32,247 nucleotides of DNA from Helicobacter bilis ATCC 51630 (GTDB taxonomy: Bacteria > Campylobacterota > Campylobacteria > Campylobacterales > Helicobacteraceae). A program made the translations under genes and the position numbers. Positions 17,240 to 27,169 of the stretch are shown piece after piece; positions within the stretch are counted from its first letter, which is position 1, and each line of letters begins with the position of its first letter. The notes below the pieces were generated by a model. The model was not told where the DNA came from, searched no databases, and saw only the letters and a program-made list of their open reading frames with translations. The stretch is from the NCBI RefSeq assembly GCF_000686565.1, contig NZ_JMKW01000028.1, forward strand, positions 1-32,247. The letters are read 5' to 3'.

Positions 17240-17731
17240 ATGAGTATTGGAATATTTTTTGGAAGTGATAATGACACTACAACTGATGTATGCGAAAGAT
17301 TGGCAAAAAAATTGGGCGGTGCAGAGCTTATCAATGTAGCTGATGCTGATGCTGATGCAATCAATAAGTTTGACAAAATTATACTTGCAAGCTCAACATG
17401 GGGCGATGGTGAATTACAAAGTGATTGGGAAAGCTATGCAGAAACTCTTTCTGGAGCAAATTTTGGCGGTAAAGTCGTAGGATTACTAGCTTTAGGTGAT
17501 GCTGATAGCTATGGCAGCACTTTCTGTGATGCACTCTATCATCTTAAAAATGTAGCAAAAGGTGCAAAACTTGTTGGTGCAACCTCAACTGATGGCTATG
17601 GGTTTGATGAGTCTAAAGGTGTAGAAGGCGGAAAATTTGTAGGTTTAGCTATCGATGAGGTAAATCAAGATGACAAAACTGATGAAAGACTTGATGCATG
17701 GGTAGCACAAATTAAAGGCGAGGGATTCTAG
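17240..17731 (+). CDS. fldA: Flavodoxin
   Basis: FMN electron carrier, 163 aa. In Helicobacter it is the acceptor for pyruvate:ferredoxin oxidoreductase. The FMN phosphate loop is FFGSDNDTTTD near 6-16, SSTWGDGELQSDW covers the isoalloxazine near 55-67, and GLALGDADSYGSTFCDALY supplies the second FMN loop. The extra loop near the C-terminal third marks a long-chain flavodoxin. The ATG at 17240 is chosen because AAGGA at 17229-17233 lies six bases upstream; a longer in-frame start would run through the leader inverted repeat. Confidence 0.95.
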   Translation: MSIGIFFGSDNDTTTDVCERLAKKLGGAELINVADADADAINKFDKIILASSTWGDGELQSDWESYAETLSGANFGGKVVGLLALGDADSYGSTFCDALYHLKNVAKGAKLVGATSTDGYGFDESKGVEGGKFVGLAIDEVNQDDKTDERLDAWVAQIKGEGF

Positions 17732-18080
17732 AGTCTAACTAAAATTAAATCTACTTTTTAACTCTCAAGCATTAATTTTCAGTCATGTTGTAACTATTCA
17801 TGAAGTGTTACAGCGTGTTGGAATCTTGATGTGTATTGTTTCTTATTCTTACGATTTTGTAGGTTATTAATAATATTTACTCAGTTTTACAATCTTGCGA
17901 ATAATATTAAGATAAACTTAAGATGTAATCTCACCCTTAGTATAGATTTAACAGCTTTTCTATATAAATGACAATAATGTTGTAGAAAATCTGCGTTTAA
18001 TTCCTTTTTACAACCCCCCCCCAACTCCGCCAGTCCAGCGAATATATATCCCAACTAGAGATCAAATCACATATTCCACT
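17732..18080. other. Convergent spacer between fldA and pitA with a C(9) tract
   Basis: 349 bases with no credible ORF having a ribosome site. A run of nine C lies at 18014-18022, next to a locally GC-richer patch (18023-18040). No clear terminator hairpin was recognised. Confidence 0.45.
18014..18022 (+). repeat. Homopolymeric C(9) tract
   Basis: Nine consecutive C in an AT-rich intergenic region, 58 bases beyond the pitA stop. Long C/G runs in these genomes often mark contingency loci, but here no gene clearly spans it. Confidence 0.8.
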
Positions 18081-19679
18081 CTACAACGGAATATTAACCT
18101 TTGATATAAGATAAAAAGTAACTGCACCAAAGATAGCTGATAGTGGCACGGTAATAAGCCATGAAGCAACGATTCTATTGATTGCACTTCGTCTTACCAG
18201 CTCTTGTTTGTAAGCTTTTTTCAAACTTTTACGCTCTTTTTTCTTCAATACGGGCAAATCAGCATTTTTCTTATCAGTTTTTGCAGCATTCTCTTTTAGC
18301 GATTGTAGCATCTCTTGCTTTTGCTTGATATTTGCGCGTTGAAATTTTGTTAAGAATCTCTGCACAGCCTCTTCATTTTTACCCTTATATGCCTCAATTA
18401 TTTCTTGTTGCATAGTGTAGTAACGCTTTTTTAGATATTCACGCAAAAATCCAACGCCAAAAATCGCACCAATAGCAATGTGTGTAGAGCTTACAGGCAG
18501 TCCTAATTGTGAAGCAATAAGCACGGTGATAGCAGCAGAAAGGGCTACACAGAAAGCACGCATTTTATCAAGATCTGTAATCTCACTACCAACCGTTTTG
18601 ATAAGTTTTGGTCCATAAAGGGCTAGTCCTAGCGAGATTCCAAGCCCACCAATAAACATAATCCAAAATGGCACTTGTGCTTTACCGCCAAAAGATTCCA
18701 TAGTCGTCTCTCTAATTGCCTCATAGATTCCCGCTAAAGGTCCAATCGCATTTGCTACATCATTTGCACCATGTGCGAAGCTAAGAAGAGCGGCAGAAAA
18801 TATTAAAGGGAGTGTAAAAAGCTCATTAATATCCTCTTTTGTATTTGAAAGCGTATCAGCCTTTTTAATGATGAATGGACGAGAAACAAAGAAAATAACA
18901 ATTGCAATGGCTAATCCGGCGAGTAAGGCAACACCAAAGCTAAGTTTAATCATGCCAGTTTTTTGCACCAAATACACGCTAAATGACCATGACATAATAA
19001 GAATTAGTAATGGCACAACGCGTTTTGCCGCAGTCTTTTTATCGCTTTGATAGGTAATAGATCGCTTAATGATAAATAAAAATATCATGGCGATTAAGCC
19101 ACCAAGACAAGGTGATACAACCCAGCTTAATGCAATCTCTCCCATAGCACCCCAGTTTGCTATGCCAAAGCCACCAGCCATAATACCAGCCCCAAGCACA
19201 CCACCAACAAGTGAGTGTGTCGTAGATACAGGCGCACCAAGCGCAGTAGCCACATGCAGCCAAATCGCCCCAGAAGTAAGGGCAGCAAGCATCACATAAA
19301 TAAAGGTTTTACTATCTTGCAAACTCGCAGGATTAATAATGCCAGATTTAATCGTATCAACGACATCTTTTCCAGCAATAATAGCCCCTAAAGCCTCTGC
19401 AATCGCAGCGATGATTATCGCACCAACAAGTGTGATAGCATGAGACCCAACTGCTGGACCAACATTATTTGCCACATCATTTGCACCGATATTGAGTGCC
19501 ATATAACCACCCACAACAGCAGCAAAGATAAGCACAACAGGACTACTGACAGGATAACCAAAAGTGATAGCAATACCAGCAATAACAATAAAAAATGCAA
19601 GCACAATGCCAATCTTTATAATATCCTTTTGCCCAAATGATGTAGCATTCTCAATCTTGTTAATATTTTGAATATCCAT
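18081..19679 (-). CDS. Inorganic phosphate transporter, PiT family
   Basis: Inner-membrane low-affinity phosphate/cation symporter, 532 aa. It has the two inverted PiT signature repeats: GANDVANNVGPAVGSHAIT in the first half and GANDVANAIGPLAG in the second, each followed later by GxPVSTTHS (GAPVSTTHSLVGG) and GLPVSSTHIAIGAIFG. About ten membrane helices are visible. A long lysine-rich cytoplasmic segment (about 415-500) precedes the last helix, making it longer than many bacterial PiT proteins. It stands alone, divergent from uvrA. No PhoU-like gene is adjacent. Confidence 0.94.
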   Translation of the reverse strand: MDIQNINKIENATSFGQKDIIKIGIVLAFFIVIAGIAITFGYPVSSPVVLIFAAVVGGYMALNIGANDVANNVGPAVGSHAITLVGAIIIAAIAEALGAIIAGKDVVDTIKSGIINPASLQDSKTFIYVMLAALTSGAIWLHVATALGAPVSTTHSLVGGVLGAGIMAGGFGIANWGAMGEIALSWVVSPCLGGLIAMIFLFIIKRSITYQSDKKTAAKRVVPLLILIMSWSFSVYLVQKTGMIKLSFGVALLAGLAIAIVIFFVSRPFIIKKADTLSNTKEDINELFTLPLIFSAALLSFAHGANDVANAIGPLAGIYEAIRETTMESFGGKAQVPFWIMFIGGLGISLGLALYGPKLIKTVGSEITDLDKMRAFCVALSAAITVLIASQLGLPVSSTHIAIGAIFGVGFLREYLKKRYYTMQQEIIEAYKGKNEEAVQRFLTKFQRANIKQKQEMLQSLKENAAKTDKKNADLPVLKKKERKSLKKAYKQELVRRSAINRIVASWLITVPLSAIFGAVTFYLISKVNIPL

Positions 19680-19720
19680 AAAACCTTCCTTAAGACTTGA
19701 AATGGCACAAAAACCTTTCC

Positions 19721-19726
19721 ATTATA
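19721..19726 (-). promoter_or_regulatory. -10 box of the PiT gene
   Basis: TATAAT in GGCTATAATGG on the minus strand, 42 bases before the ATG; AAGGAAGG ribosome site at about 19684-19691. Confidence 0.55.
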
Positions 19727-19955
19727 GCCTAATATCTCACTCTTTGCTTTGCGAATTAGTGCAAATATGTCATTCATAGGTCACAAATGCATAGATTCTA
19801 GTATAAATAACACACACAATTACAAATCCCATAACATTATCAACATATCACACATAGCCCATAAAAGACATATTATAAGAAATTAACTTAGAATCTTCTC
19901 TCCAATATTGTGATTATCGCATTACATTTTCACATATATATTTGTGTATTTTTGA
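19727..19955. other. Divergent intergenic region between the PiT gene and uvrA
   Basis: AT-rich, with no ORF of note. It holds two AGAATCT/AGATTCT words, in 19788-19797 and 19889-19897. No LexA-like box was recognised upstream of uvrA, in line with the lack of LexA in this group (known background). Confidence 0.4.
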
Positions 19956-19961
19956 TAGAAT
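19956..19961 (+). promoter_or_regulatory. -10 box of uvrA
   Basis: TAGAAT in TTGATAGAATACAAGC, 47 bases before the uvrA ATG. Confidence 0.55.
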
Positions 19962-20007
19962 ACAAGCTTTTTAATTTTGTAATTTTTGGCAGAGAAAAAG
20001 GGAAAAT

Positions 20008-22815
20008 ATGGGACAAAATGACAATATCACAATCATAGGTGCAAAAGAAAATAATCTAAAAAATATAAACCTCTCTATCCCAAAAAATAAATTAGTCGTA
20101 TTCACAGGTGTGAGTGGTAGCGGTAAAAGCACACTTGCATTTGATACCTTGTATGCTGAGGGACAAAGGCGATATATAGAATCTCTCTCAAGCTATGTGA
20201 GACAATTCCTTGATAAAGTAGGTAAGCCAAATGTAGAAAAGATAGAGGGGCTAACTCCAGCTATTGCGATAGACCAAAAGACGACTTCAAAGAATCCACG
20301 CTCAACCGTTGGCACTATCACAGAAATATATGATTATTTGCGGCTTTTATATGCTAGAGTTGGTATGCAGCATTGCCATTTATGCGGGGAAAAGATTAGT
20401 TCCATGTCATCAACTGATATTATTAATGAAGTCTTAAAATTGCCAAAAGATTCTAAACTCATCATTTATGCCCCCATTGTCAAAGAGAAAAAAGGAAGCT
20501 TTCAAGATAAGTTAGAATCTCTCCGCACAAAAGGCTATGTAAGAGCAAAGATTAATGGCGTGATGACAAGACTTGATTCTGAAATCACACTTGCAAAGAC
20601 TAAAAAGCATAGCATTAGTATCGTTATGGATAGAGTGGTGCTAAACGAAGAAAATCATGCAAGAATAGCTTATGCGATAGAATCTGGACTAAAGGAATCC
20701 TATGGTGAAATTGAAGTTGAAATTTTGCAAGATTCTAAAGAGCATAATGAGATAATCCACTTTAGCGAACATTTAGCTTGTTTTCAATGTAAAGTCAGCT
20801 TTGAAGAGCTAGAGCCTGTAAGCTTTTCTTTCAACTCCCCAAAGGGTGCATGCAGAGATTGTGGTGGCTTAGGTGTGAAATACGCCCTTGATATGAATAG
20901 CATTATTACACAGCATGAGCCACTTAATAAAGGCGGGATAAAGTTTATTTTTGGATTCAATAAAAGCTATTATTACGCACTTTTTGAGAGCTTTTGTAAT
21001 GCCTATGATATAAAGCCTAGTAGCACTTTTGCAGAACTCCCTAAAGATAAGCAAAACGCACTTTTATATGGCAGCACAAAAGATATTATGGTAACTTGGA
21101 AAAATAGCACGATAAAGCAGACTTGGCGAGGCGTTATGCAAATCGCCCTTGATGTATTAAAAGATGATGCAACAGATTATATGGTAGAAAAAACTTGTAG
21201 TGGTTGTAATGGCAATAGGCTAAATCCACAATCTTTAAGCGTGAAAGTCGCAGATAAGGGGATAGCAGAAGTGATTAATATGCCAATTGAGCATTGTTAT
21301 CATTTCTTTGATACAAAAGAGAATTTTTCCTACCTTAGCACACAGCAAAAGCAAATTTCAGATTCTATACTTAAAGAAATACGAGAGAGACTATTCTTCC
21401 TCTATGATGTTGGGCTAGGCTATCTTACACTGCATCGTGATGCGCGTAGCATTAGTGGTGGAGAGAGTCAGCGAATACGCATCGCAAGTCAAATCGGCAG
21501 TGGGCTAACAGGCGTTATGTATGTGCTTGATGAGCCAAGCATAGGATTACATGAAAGAGATACGCTAAAGCTTATTAAAACGCTAAAATCATTGCAAGAA
21601 AAGGGTAATAGTGTCATTGTCGTAGAGCATGATAAAGAGACGATTATGCGTGCAGATTTTATAGTCGATATAGGACCGGGTGCTGGAATCTATGGGGGCG
21701 AAGTAGTCTTTAGCGGTAAGGTTAAAGATTTATTAAAAAGCAAAACGCTATCCGCACAATATCTAAATGGCACAAAAAAGATTGACTATAAATATAATAG
21801 AAAGCAAGAGACATGGCTAAGTATGCGAAATGTTACTTTGCATAATCTCTGCAATGTCAGCGTAAAGATTCCATTAGCAAACTTTGTGTGTGTAACAGGC
21901 GTTAGTGGTAGTGGCAAAAGCTCACTTATTTTACAGACACTCTTACCCGCCGCACAAGAATTGCTTAATCACTCAAAACGCATTCAGGCAAATAGCGGTG
22001 TGATTATTGAGGGCTTAGAGAATCTTGATAAAGTAATCTATCTAGACCAAAGTCCAATAGGCAGAACCCCAAGAAGCAACCCAAGCACTTACACAGGGCT
22101 AATGGATGATATACGCCATTTGTTTGCGGAGACAAAAGAGGCAAAAATACGCGGTTATAGTGTAGGTCGTTTTAGCTTTAATGTCAAAGGTGGTAGATGT
22201 GAAAAATGTCAAGGTGAGGGCGAAATAAAGATAGAAATGCACTTTCTACCCGATGTCATGGTGAAATGTGATGTATGCAAAGGTGCGAAATATAATCCCC
22301 AAACACTAGAGATTACCTATAATCATAAGAATATCGCAGAAGTCCTTGCTATGAGTGTTGATGAGGCATGTAGCTTTTTTAGCAAGATTCCAAAGATTTT
22401 TAATCGCCTTAAGACATTACAAGCCGTAGGGCTAGGCTATATCACACTCGGGCAAAGCTCACTTACACTAAGTGGTGGGGAAGCTCAAAGGATTAAACTT
22501 AGCAAGGAATTAAGCCGTAAAGATACAGGCAAAACGCTGTATATCCTAGATGAGCCTACAACGGGACTTCACTTTGCTGATGTGGATAAACTCACAGGTG
22601 TGCTACATCATCTTGTAAGTCTTGGAAACTCTGTCGTTGTGATTGAGCATAATTTAGATGTGATTAAAAACGCAGATTATATCATCGATATAGGACCAGA
22701 TGGTGGCAGCGGTGGGGGACAAATCGTAGATTGTGGCAGCGTAGCTGATATTATAAAAAATAAGGATAAAAGCGGGAGCTACACCGCACAATTTTTAGCA
22801 AATGAAGTGTTGTGA
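20008..22815 (+). CDS. uvrA: Excinuclease ABC subunit A
   Basis: DNA damage sensor of nucleotide excision repair, 935 aa, a dimeric ABC ATPase that loads UvrB. The first nucleotide-binding domain has Walker A GVSGSGKST near 35-43, and SISGGESQRIRIASQ with VLDEPSIGLHERD as the first signature and Walker B. The second has GVSGSGKSSLILQT, then LTLSGGEAQRIKLSKE and ILDEPTTGLHFAD. Zinc modules: CFQC...CRDC in the first half, and CEKCQGEGEI...CDVCKGAKYN in the second. The N-terminal insertion domain also has a CHLC pair. All motifs are intact and the length is normal. Monocistronic, with a ribosome site AAAGGGA. Confidence 0.98.
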   Translation: MGQNDNITIIGAKENNLKNINLSIPKNKLVVFTGVSGSGKSTLAFDTLYAEGQRRYIESLSSYVRQFLDKVGKPNVEKIEGLTPAIAIDQKTTSKNPRSTVGTITEIYDYLRLLYARVGMQHCHLCGEKISSMSSTDIINEVLKLPKDSKLIIYAPIVKEKKGSFQDKLESLRTKGYVRAKINGVMTRLDSEITLAKTKKHSISIVMDRVVLNEENHARIAYAIESGLKESYGEIEVEILQDSKEHNEIIHFSEHLACFQCKVSFEELEPVSFSFNSPKGACRDCGGLGVKYALDMNSIITQHEPLNKGGIKFIFGFNKSYYYALFESFCNAYDIKPSSTFAELPKDKQNALLYGSTKDIMVTWKNSTIKQTWRGVMQIALDVLKDDATDYMVEKTCSGCNGNRLNPQSLSVKVADKGIAEVINMPIEHCYHFFDTKENFSYLSTQQKQISDSILKEIRERLFFLYDVGLGYLTLHRDARSISGGESQRIRIASQIGSGLTGVMYVLDEPSIGLHERDTLKLIKTLKSLQEKGNSVIVVEHDKETIMRADFIVDIGPGAGIYGGEVVFSGKVKDLLKSKTLSAQYLNGTKKIDYKYNRKQETWLSMRNVTLHNLCNVSVKIPLANFVCVTGVSGSGKSSLILQTLLPAAQELLNHSKRIQANSGVIIEGLENLDKVIYLDQSPIGRTPRSNPSTYTGLMDDIRHLFAETKEAKIRGYSVGRFSFNVKGGRCEKCQGEGEIKIEMHFLPDVMVKCDVCKGAKYNPQTLEITYNHKNIAEVLAMSVDEACSFFSKIPKIFNRLKTLQAVGLGYITLGQSSLTLSGGEAQRIKLSKELSRKDTGKTLYILDEPTTGLHFADVDKLTGVLHHLVSLGNSVVVIEHNLDVIKNADYIIDIGPDGGSGGGQIVDCGSVADIIKNKDKSGSYTAQFLANEVL

Positions 22816-23148
22816 TGATTTTTAATGATTTTAAAAGATTAGTTATCGTTTAATATAACAAAGTGGGGTGAAACACTCGTGTGCTTCTAGAATCTATATT
22901 TGTTAGATTGGCTATCATAAAATGTAAAGGCGTGTGTGTCATTGTATAGAATTTACAATAATTAACTCCCATAAAATAACAGAACCTACACAATTTGCAT
23001 TCTATACGGGTAAAATTAGAATCTATCTATACTAGATGATTTAATCTATTGGGTGGGCAATGATTTTCTAAATTCATAAAATCCACTTAGTATTCTCTAG
23101 TCTCATAGCATAGAGTTACAACTATGAATACTAAAGGTCTATATCTTG
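22816..23148. other. Convergent spacer between uvrA and the decarboxylase gene
   Basis: 333 AT-rich bases without a credible ORF. Its right end contains the nested inverted repeat at 23087-23134. Confidence 0.45.
23087..23134 (-). terminator. Nested inverted repeat after the decarboxylase gene, possible terminator
   Basis: TTAGTATTC (23087-23095) and GAATACTAA (23126-23134) are perfect nine-base arms. Inside lies a second pair, CTCTA (23095-23099) and TAGAG (23111-23115). It begins 15 bases past the stop codon of the minus-strand gene. The following sequence is only weakly T-rich, so termination is plausible but not certain. Confidence 0.45.
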
Positions 23149-24087
23149 CTAAAGCAAAGTTTTAAAATACGCAATCGTCTTTTCTAGTCCCTCTCTTAGC
23201 TGCACTTTTGGGCTAAAGTTTAGCTCTTTTTTGGCTAGGGTTATGTCTGGTTGGCGTTGCTTTGGGTCATCTTGGGGCAGGGGTAAAAACACAAGCTTTG
23301 ATGTAGAGCCTGTAAGCTCAAGCACATTTTGTGCGAGTTCTAGCATACTAAATTCGTGCGGATTGCCAATATTTACCGGTCCATAGAATCCATCTTTGCT
23401 ATCCATAAGAGAAATCATTCCATCAATCAAATCATCTACATAGCAAAAGCTTCGCGTTTGACTCCCATCGCCATAAATGGTAATGTCCTCCCCACGCAAC
23501 GCTTGAATGATAAAATTACTCACCACTCGCCCATCATTTGGGTGCATTCTAGGACCATAGGTATTAAAAATCCGCATTACTTTAATGTTTAAATTATGCT
23601 GCCTTTGATAGTCAAAAAACAGCGTCTCCGCACATCTCTTGCCCTCATCATAGCACGCCCTTATGCCGATAGGATTGACTGAACCTTTATAAGATTCTAC
23701 TTGCGGGTGGATTTCAGGATCGCCATAGACTTCGCTTGTAGAGGCTTGTAAAATCTTAGCTTTCACGCGTTTAGCAAGTCCTAGCATATTGATCGCCCCC
23801 ATTACAGAAGTTTTCGTCGTTTGCACAGGGTCAAACTGATAATGCACAGGGCTTGCTGGACAAGCAAGGTTATAAATCTCATCAACCTCCACATACAGCG
23901 GGAAGGTTACATCGTGTCGCATAAACTCAAATCTAGGATTTGATAAAAGGTGGAGAATATTTTGCTTTGTGCCGGTGAATAGATTATCCACACATAGCAC
24001 TTCATCGCCGCGTTCAAGCAGTCTTTCGCATAAATGTGAGCCTAAAAACCCCGCCCCTCCAGTTACTAGAATCTTTTTGTTTAGCAT
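23149..24087 (-). CDS. UDP-glucuronate decarboxylase (UDP-xylose synthase family)
   Basis: Extended short-chain dehydrogenase, 312 aa, predicted to convert UDP-glucuronate to UDP-xylose with bound NAD. The NAD motif [10 protein letters not shown] is at 10-19. [14 protein letters not shown] at 117-130 holds catalytic Ser118 and Glu119, and Y146-x3-K150 (CYDEGK) completes the site. [18 protein letters not shown] and [15 protein letters not shown] are characteristic of the UXS subgroup. The ATG at 24085-24087 has a ribosome site (AAGGA at 24094-24098) six bases upstream; a longer frame adds non-conserved residues. No UDP-glucose dehydrogenase or glycosyltransferase lies next to it. A dTDP-glucose dehydratase is a less likely alternative. 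Confidence 0.87.
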   Translation of the reverse strand: MLNKKILVTGGAGFLGSHLCERLLERGDEVLCVDNLFTGTKQNILHLLSNPRFEFMRHDVTFPLYVEVDEIYNLACPASPVHYQFDPVQTTKTSVMGAINMLGLAKRVKAKILQASTSEVYGDPEIHPQVESYKGSVNPIGIRACYDEGKRCAETLFFDYQRQHNLNIKVMRIFNTYGPRMHPNDGRVVSNFIIQALRGEDITIYGDGSQTRSFCYVDDLIDGMISLMDSKDGFYGPVNIGNPHEFSMLELAQNVLELTGSTSKLVFLPLPQDDPKQRQPDITLAKKELNFSPKVQLREGLEKTIAYFKTLL

Positions 24088-24256
24088 TTGTATTCCTTTA
24101 TAAAAAATGTGGATTGTAGCATAAATATCGCATGGATTAAAAAAGATAACAAGATTTATGCTCACTCAAAGTTTTAAGAAGTGTTAAGATTCCTAGCTTT
24201 TATAGAATCTTTTTGTGTATATAGAAATGCAATACTTAAAACGAGCTTTATTACAC

Positions 24257-24793
24257 TTAACTTGCATCGATATATTCCACATCATCTGGTGGCTGAAATA
24301 TAAACACGCTGCCATCAATTTTTGCATTCATCTTCACATTTTCAAGGCGTATAGTAATGACATTATCGATGCTATCAGTATATTTTAGCTCATAAGGCTT
24401 AGAATCTTTGATAATCACATAATAGGCAATATCGCCAATTTGTGTTTTATAGCTATCTTTTCCTATCTTTTGCACTCGCTTTAGAATCTGTATGAAATCT
24501 ACATTTTCTTTTAGATTCCCAATCGTTACTTGTTTTAGCTCTGGTTCGTAGATATAGGCTTGTGTCTTTTCTAAATACACTTCTTTTGCAAGAGGTGCTA
24601 CATACAGCCATTTTACCTTATTGTCTGCTGCATAGAGTTTGCCTTTATACACGACAGGTATCGCACCCTTTTCACCCTTAATCTCTTGTGTAAAGTCTGC
24701 CTCAATGCTTTTTACATTACGCCATACCTCTTGTTGATTTTGCCCAAATGTAAATGCGCTAAATAAAAGTAATATCATACAAAGTTTTTTCAT
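24257..24793 (-). CDS. lolA: Outer-membrane lipoprotein carrier protein
   Basis: Periplasmic chaperone that takes lipoproteins from the LolCDE complex across the periplasm. The 178-aa precursor has a signal peptide of about 17 residues (MKKLCMILLLFSAFTFG). The mature part has the LolA pattern: VKSIEADFTQEI, a GKLYAADNKVKWLYVAP stretch, then YIYEPELKQV and a C-terminal IRLENVKMNAKID...FIFQPPDDVEYI. The ATG shares its A with the stop codon of the upstream MFS gene (TAATG), so the two are translationally coupled. LolB is generally absent from this group. Confidence 0.9.
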   Translation of the reverse strand: MKKLCMILLLFSAFTFGQNQQEVWRNVKSIEADFTQEIKGEKGAIPVVYKGKLYAADNKVKWLYVAPLAKEVYLEKTQAYIYEPELKQVTIGNLKENVDFIQILKRVQKIGKDSYKTQIGDIAYYVIIKDSKPYELKYTDSIDNVITIRLENVKMNAKIDGSVFIFQPPDDVEYIDAS

Positions 24794-26136
24794 TATTCTC
24801 CCTTACATTGCAATAAAGCATAGATTTGCTTAGATTCTAGAATCTTAGTGTCATATTTAATGGTAAGCAAGTTTTCTTGCAAATTCTCATACCATTCCCT
24901 AATGCCTACAAGCGAATTTAAAGATTCTAAATCTTTTAGTCCTATCGTATCCATTGGAATGTAGAGTGTTTTGTGAGTTTCAGGGTTTTTCACAAGCATA
25001 ATCACGATAAAAATCCATAGAATCATACTCGCCATAAGTGTGCCAAAAAGCACCCAATGCCATGCAACAATCGCTTCATATTGACTAAAAAAGCCACCTA
25101 TCATAGCCCCCACAAAGCTCCCACCAAAACCAGCCGCACTAAAATCGCCTATAACACCGCCACGATTTTTCGCCTTTGCATATTTGCTTATCATGCTTTG
25201 CAATAAGGCTTCTTGCATGGAAAATGCCGCAAAAAAGCACGCAAGTCCAATGGCAAAAATAATGATTCTATCAATCCATAATGCCATGCAAAAATATGCG
25301 ATAAAAAAGATTGCAATGCTTACAAGTAACACTTCTTTTGATTTGCCCTTTTTCTCACTTATCACTGAAGTTGGACCAAGGGCTATAATACCAGCAAACA
25401 TAGCGGGGACATAAACATACCAAAAATGCGTTTTATCTATATGCTCGTTTAGGATAATAGGCACTAATGCAAAGGTTAAAACCATAAGCGATTTTTCAAT
25501 AAAGCCACTCAAACTCACCGCAAAAATACTTCTTTTAATCATAGATTCTGAAGCTTTATCCTCATCATGATTTGGATATACATAAGCGATTTTTGGTGTT
25601 GGCTTTACAAATACAAAAGTGATAATAAGCGAAATTATAGTAACTACTGCACTTAAGGCAAAAAGTGAGTTTAGCCCATAATGTGCGCCGAGTATCGAGC
25701 CTAATATCATGGCGATAACAAAGCTTACAAAGATTCCAACGCCCATTAATGCCATAGCACTTGTGCGTTTCTCTTCTTTTACAGAATCTGCAACTAAAGC
25801 CGTGAGTATCCCGCCAATAGCCCCCATACCTTGCACACATCGCCCAAGTATGAGATAATAAATCGAGCTTTCAAACATGCAAATAATCGTGCCAATAAGA
25901 AATATAACAAGCCCTAATATAAGGATAGGTTTGCGACCATAAATATCACTCCAGCGACCAAAAAAGGGCTGACAAATCATCTGTAAAAGATAGGGCGCAC
26001 CAATTGCCATGCCAACACTCCAAATATTTGCATGAGGCATTGTGGCAATCAGCAAGGAAATAATGGGCAATACGATAAAAAGCCCAATAAAACGAAATAT
26101 CAAAATACTCAAAAATGGTAGAATCTTTATAAACAT
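24793..26136 (-). CDS. MFS transporter with C-terminal cytoplasmic domain (YajR-like)
   Basis: Inner-membrane major-facilitator protein, 447 aa, with twelve predicted helices over residues 1-385. Motif A reads GRWSDIYGRKPILI near 61-74 and RCVQGMGAIGG is the motif B segment. After the last helix a soluble domain of about 60 residues (GIREWYENLQENLLTIKYDTK and following) resembles the ferredoxin-like YAM domain of E. coli YajR in length and strand pattern; this is inference. It is probably a drug or metabolite exporter. Substrate is unknown. It overlaps lolA by one base. Confidence 0.8.
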   Translation of the reverse strand: MFIKILPFLSILIFRFIGLFIVLPIISLLIATMPHANIWSVGMAIGAPYLLQMICQPFFGRWSDIYGRKPILILGLVIFLIGTIICMFESSIYYLILGRCVQGMGAIGGILTALVADSVKEEKRTSAMALMGVGIFVSFVIAMILGSILGAHYGLNSLFALSAVVTIISLIITFVFVKPTPKIAYVYPNHDEDKASESMIKRSIFAVSLSGFIEKSLMVLTFALVPIILNEHIDKTHFWYVYVPAMFAGIIALGPTSVISEKKGKSKEVLLVSIAIFFIAYFCMALWIDRIIIFAIGLACFFAAFSMQEALLQSMISKYAKAKNRGGVIGDFSAAGFGGSFVGAMIGGFFSQYEAIVAWHWVLFGTLMASMILWIFIVIMLVKNPETHKTLYIPMDTIGLKDLESLNSLVGIREWYENLQENLLTIKYDTKILESKQIYALLQCKGE

Positions 26137-26379
26137 TAAAACGCCTTATATATCTCATTTTATTTCATATATGTTAGATTCTAAACATAGAATCTTTCAT
26201 GACAATCTTGACTAAAACAATAAACTTAACTCAGAATAAATAAGTGAAAATAAACAAAAACTAGTATTGTAGCAAAAAACATACAGCATTTTAATTTCTA
26301 AATGTAAAAATATAACTTTAGATTGATATAGAATCTTGTGTGTAGTTAATAAGGTATCATAAATGCTTGTTAAACATGT

Positions 26380-26385
26380 TATAAT
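26380..26385 (+). promoter_or_regulatory. -10 box of the lipoprotein gene
   Basis: TGTTATAAT, an extended -10, 23 bases before the ATG at 26408; AAAGGGA ribosome site follows at 26397-26403. Confidence 0.55.
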
Positions 26386-26407
26386 TACTTGAAAATAAAG
26401 GGATTGT

Positions 26408-27043
26408 ATGGGTGTTTATAGGTTTTGTTTATTATCTTTTATATCGTTTCTTGTTTGCATTGTTTTTCCTAGTTGCACCGCGGAGCCAAGCACGGCAAAC
26501 GCTAGTGATCTTCAGCAACAAGCTATTGATGAGCGATTGAGTGGTTTTGAGCTTGGTGCTTTGCAGTATGCTTGTGATGGTTGTGATTTCTATATGCAAG
26601 AAGCTATTGCGAGTAAAAGTGCAAATATGAATGTAGGCAGAGTTGGCGGATCGCGTAGTCAAACCGGTGTGAAAGTTTATATTTTTCATAATAGCTCAAT
26701 TGATCGTGCATTTTATAAGCTTTTAGATTCTAATATCTTTGCACGCAACATGGATAGAGAGCTAAAAGATTCTCTTATGCGTGCAATCTTAGCAAAAAAG
26801 AAAGACTTTAGCGAGCAAAATGGCGTTGATGAAATCGGGCTATATGCCTTTAGCTCACTTTCCTATGCAAAGAGACTAAATAATGATACCTCATCACCAA
26901 AAGCCATGCTAGATTCTGTAGAAATCGTGCAAAAGCAAGATGAATCGCTTCATAGCACAAACTCTCTAGAAGCCTTTATTGTGAATAAAACAATTGTTAT
27001 TTTACATTTCTATGGTGAGAATAACTCATGGACAAGGCGTTAA
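26408..27043 (+). CDS. Putative lipoprotein of unknown function
   Basis: 211 aa with a hydrophobic leader and a possible lipobox FPSC ending at Cys23, followed by a polar Ser/Thr/Ala region. Proline at -2 is unusual, so lipidation is not certain. The mature part has a CDGC pair near 56-59, a central helical zone (MDRELKDSLMRAILAKKKDF) and no recognised domain. Two or three copies of an A-x-G-L-x-x-L pattern were looked for and not found. It is monocistronic, divergent from the MFS-lolA unit. I do not recognise the family. Confidence 0.75.
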   Translation: MGVYRFCLLSFISFLVCIVFPSCTAEPSTANASDLQQQAIDERLSGFELGALQYACDGCDFYMQEAIASKSANMNVGRVGGSRSQTGVKVYIFHNSSIDRAFYKLLDSNIFARNMDRELKDSLMRAILAKKKDFSEQNGVDEIGLYAFSSLSYAKRLNNDTSSPKAMLDSVEIVQKQDESLHSTNSLEAFIVNKTIVILHFYGENNSWTRR

Positions 27044-27169
27044 GTATTGCATAAAGTTTTATTAAATCTTGTTTTGATGGGTTTAGATTCCATAAGATTT
27101 TCTCAAGGGCGGTTTGCCATTGTTTAAAATGCAGAGAAACTACAAGCATGGATTTCAATCATTTTACTA

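Noticed and set aside
26170..26198. Inverted repeat AGATTCTA-AACA-TAGAATCT upstream of the MFS gene as an operator
   Set aside because: Both arms are copies of the very common AGANTCT word, so the pairing may be chance; kept under the word-frequency finding.
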